Positions 14,797-16,084 of a stretch of 16,084 bases of DNA are shown one piece after another. The position numbers and the translations under genes are program-made. Every line of letters starts with the position of its first letter. The stretch's first letter is position 1. Origin of the DNA: an uncultured Collinsella sp. Lineage in GTDB: Bacteria; Actinomycetota; Coriobacteriia; Coriobacteriales; Coriobacteriaceae. The notes beneath the pieces were generated by a model, which was not told the DNA's origin, made no database searches, and was given only the letters and a program-made list of their open reading frames with translations. The stretch lies in assembly GCA_958445895.1 (NCBI GenBank), contig CAUCTV010000028.1:1-16084 (forward strand), in the 5' to 3' direction.

Positions 14797-15594
14797 ATGA
14801 AAACAGATAGATACGGAATTAGCGGCAGCACATTAAAGATAATAGCGGCCATTTCGATGGTTCTCGATCATGTAAGCAGGATCGTCCTGACCAATGGAAT
14901 CATGACTCACGCATCGTACAATCAGATATCAGACGAACAGTGGGCGATTCTAAGCGAGGCTTCGGATGTGCTTCATGTTCTTGGCAGAATTGCATTTCCC
15001 TTATTTTGCTTTTTGATAGTTGAGGGATTTTTGCATACTCATGACATAAAGAGGTACCTGCGAAATATGCTTGTCTTCGCAATCATTGCGGAGCCCATAT
15101 ACGATTTCGTTCAAACCGGGCAACTATTTGACCTTCGGCAACAAAATGTTATGTGTGAGCTCCTGCTTTGCTTGGTCTTCTTGATAATTCTGGAAAAGAT
15201 ACAAAGCCTTTCAAAATGGAAGAGGTACATCGCAGAAACTGCTCTGATTGTTTTGACAGCACTGGCAGCTGAATACACTAAACTAGATGGCGGTGTGTAT
15301 GGCATTCTGCTTGTGGCTGCATTCTATTTATTCCACGACAGCAAGGCCAAGATGTTCTTTGCTGCAGTATGCGCAGTGCTCCTTTCGTCATGCCATATAG
15401 TTGGCGGCGGATTTGAGTTTGCTACAGCTAATATATTTAATCCTGATGTTGCTGCCGCGGTCGTTTCGTTGCTGCTTATCAATCTTTATAATGGCAAGCG
15501 AGGGCTGAAGCTCAAATATTTCTTCTACATTTTCTATCCGGCTCATCTTGCTCTGCTTTATGGTGTCTCACTTATTGTTTTGAACTGTCTTTAA
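14797..15594 (+). CDS. TraX-family membrane protein
   Basis: The 265-residue product starts at ATG 14797 with ribosome site AAAGGAAAA. It matches the TraX family by ISMVLDH (19-25), RIAFPLFCFLIVEGFLHT (64-81), an acidic-aromatic turn AEPIYDF (98-104), QNVMCELLL (116-124), DGGVYGILLVAAFYLF (164-179) and the C-terminal YFFYIFYPAHLALLYG (241-256). Six to eight membrane helices are expected. TraX of the F plasmid is needed for N-acetylation of pilin; most chromosomal relatives are uncharacterised, and no pilin or conjugation gene is seen here, so an acyltransferase role is only a family-based guess. The gene is much AT-richer than its neighbours (line 15001-15060 has 20 G/C of 60) and uses AGA, AGG and ATA codons freely, which points to lateral acquisition. 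It lies between two tRNA-derived fragments. Confidence 0.9.
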   Translation: MKTDRYGISGSTLKIIAAISMVLDHVSRIVLTNGIMTHASYNQISDEQWAILSEASDVLHVLGRIAFPLFCFLIVEGFLHTHDIKRYLRNMLVFAIIAEPIYDFVQTGQLFDLRQQNVMCELLLCLVFLIILEKIQSLSKWKRYIAETALIVLTALAAEYTKLDGGVYGILLVAAFYLFHDSKAKMFFAAVCAVLLSSCHIVGGGFEFATANIFNPDVAAAVVSLLLINLYNGKRGLKLKYFFYIFYPAHLALLYGVSLIVLNCL

Positions 15595-15746
15595 AAACTC
15601 TCAAACAAGTCTCTGAAAGCAGAACTAAATTGACCCTAAGACTGCTTGTGAATTTCCGGAAGACCTGTGAGATACGAGGATAGACAACGAGGGCTGTAGA
15701 AAGATGCTTCGAAAGCATGAATGGCAGCGAGAAAATGAGTTCGGAA

Positions 15747-15766
15747 GAACCCCTCTGGATGCTCCA
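15747..15766 (+). other. tRNA 3'-end-like fragment
   Basis: GAAC, CCCTC, TGGATGC, T, CCA read as a T-loop end, T-stem strand, 7-nt acceptor strand, discriminator and CCA. The implied 5' acceptor would be GCATCCA, which resembles tRNA-Arg genes. No 5' half is present, and the upstream T-arm strand does not pair. A copy of the tRNA-Lys downstream flank follows 2 bases later. This is what an attachment-site remnant would look like, but a chance resemblance over 20 bases is possible. Confidence 0.4.
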
Positions 15767-15768
15767 GC

Positions 15769-15835
15769 ATAGAATAGAAAGCGATCGGCTCCGGCTGGTC
15801 GCTTTTTTGTTACCGATGCACGGTTCGAACCCGAA
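15769..15835 (+). repeat. tRNA downstream flank repeat, copy B
   Basis: This is the partner of 14603-14671, with the same blocks in the same order. It follows the tRNA-3'-end-like fragment rather than an intact tRNA. Confidence 0.75.
15778..15808 (+). terminator. Rho-independent terminator downstream of the traX-like gene
   Basis: AAAGCGATCGGC (15778-15789) pairs with GGCTGGTCGCTTT (from 15793) over 12 positions with two wobbles and a TCC loop. Six T (15803-15808) follow. It is part of repeat copy B and 184 bases after the traX-like stop codon. Confidence 0.8.
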
Positions 15836-16084
15836 CTTCTATATATAGGAACGCTTGGCGAACAAAACCTGCCTTTTACCGACGGGAAACAAATAACCGA
15901 TGCTTTTGGAGTAAAGTGGCGCTCCAGAGATGACCGATGCCTCAACATCTATAAACCAGCTGGTCACCGCCAATATCAGAAGCTGATGCTTCAGTTATAA
16001 CCTCAGTGACGTGACTGAGGGACCTATTCATTTGTGAACAAAATATGGAGTGCGCGATTCCCGCCCCCGGCGCCCCTCCGGTCT
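15836..16084. other. Right-hand end without a recognisable gene
   Basis: I find no supported gene. A start-less open frame runs to TAA 15998-16000 and its last 50 codons have a protein-like composition (QITDAFGVKWRSRDD is one stretch), so it could be a gene remnant. Two hairpins follow: GAAGC/GCTTC (15979-15992) and CCTCAGT/ACTGAGG (16001-16007 with 16014-16020, loop GACGTG). Neither has a clear T-run. An ATG at 16045 opens a frame to the window edge but has no ribosome site. Confidence 0.35.

Noticed and set aside
14539..14852. Minus-strand frames with GFEPW and RGSNPGPWD motifs
   Set aside because: These are the familiar false proteins produced by reading a tRNA gene and its flank backwards.
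15625..15948. 107-codon minus-strand frame at the right end
   Set aside because: It crosses a terminator and the tRNA-like flank, is rich in Ser/Arg from antisense reading, and has no ribosome site.
1..16084. CRISPR array, restriction or toxin-antitoxin system, transposase
   Set aside because: No regularly spaced repeats were seen, and no gene matching these systems is encoded on either strand.

Overview
The window looks like chromosomal DNA from a Coriobacteriia member, most probably a gut Collinsella. This is inferred from the GC-rich codon use of the housekeeping genes, the LAxTG-anchored surface protein, the gene content and the style of the terminators. No database search was possible, so the genus is a judgement. 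Every gene I can support lies on the + strand.

Layout. (1) 1-858: the 3' two thirds of purB (adenylosuccinate lyase), closed by two consecutive hairpin terminators. (2) 1064-4608: a 1126-residue secreted, sortase-anchored protein with bacterial Ig-like (BIG2) repeats. Its likely promoter has a run of ten G in the spacer, which suggests phase-variable expression. A 43-nt terminator-containing repeat (40/43 identical) lies on each side of this gene. (3) 4784-7515: a two-gene unit, a membrane-anchored solute-binding protein overlapping by ATGA a two-TM diguanylate cyclase (GGDEF). (4) 7629-9103: a four-cysteine TSCPD-domain protein overlapping a Tat-exported lipoprotein. (5) 9257-11556: an OmpR-type response regulator and its histidine kinase. 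(6) 11666-13190: purC and a directly abutting two-TM protein, then a terminator. (7) 13219-14499: an M29 metallo-aminopeptidase. (8) 14490-15835: tRNA-Lys(TTT) with its own promoter and terminator, a collapsed second tRNA-Lys copy, an AT-rich traX-like gene, and a second tRNA-3'-end-like fragment followed by a copy of the tRNA-Lys downstream flank. (9) 15836-16084: no gene recognised.

How it fits together. purB and purC catalyse neighbouring steps of IMP synthesis (SAICAR formation, then its cleavage to AICAR) but are separated here by about 10.8 kb of surface and signalling genes. The middle of the window is a sensing and envelope block. The tRNA-Lys end looks like an integration or recombination hotspot carrying laterally acquired DNA.

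The observations I would follow first are the poly-G promoter of the surface protein, the matching terminator repeats that bracket it, the split binding-protein/cyclase pair, and the tRNA remnants around the traX-like gene.
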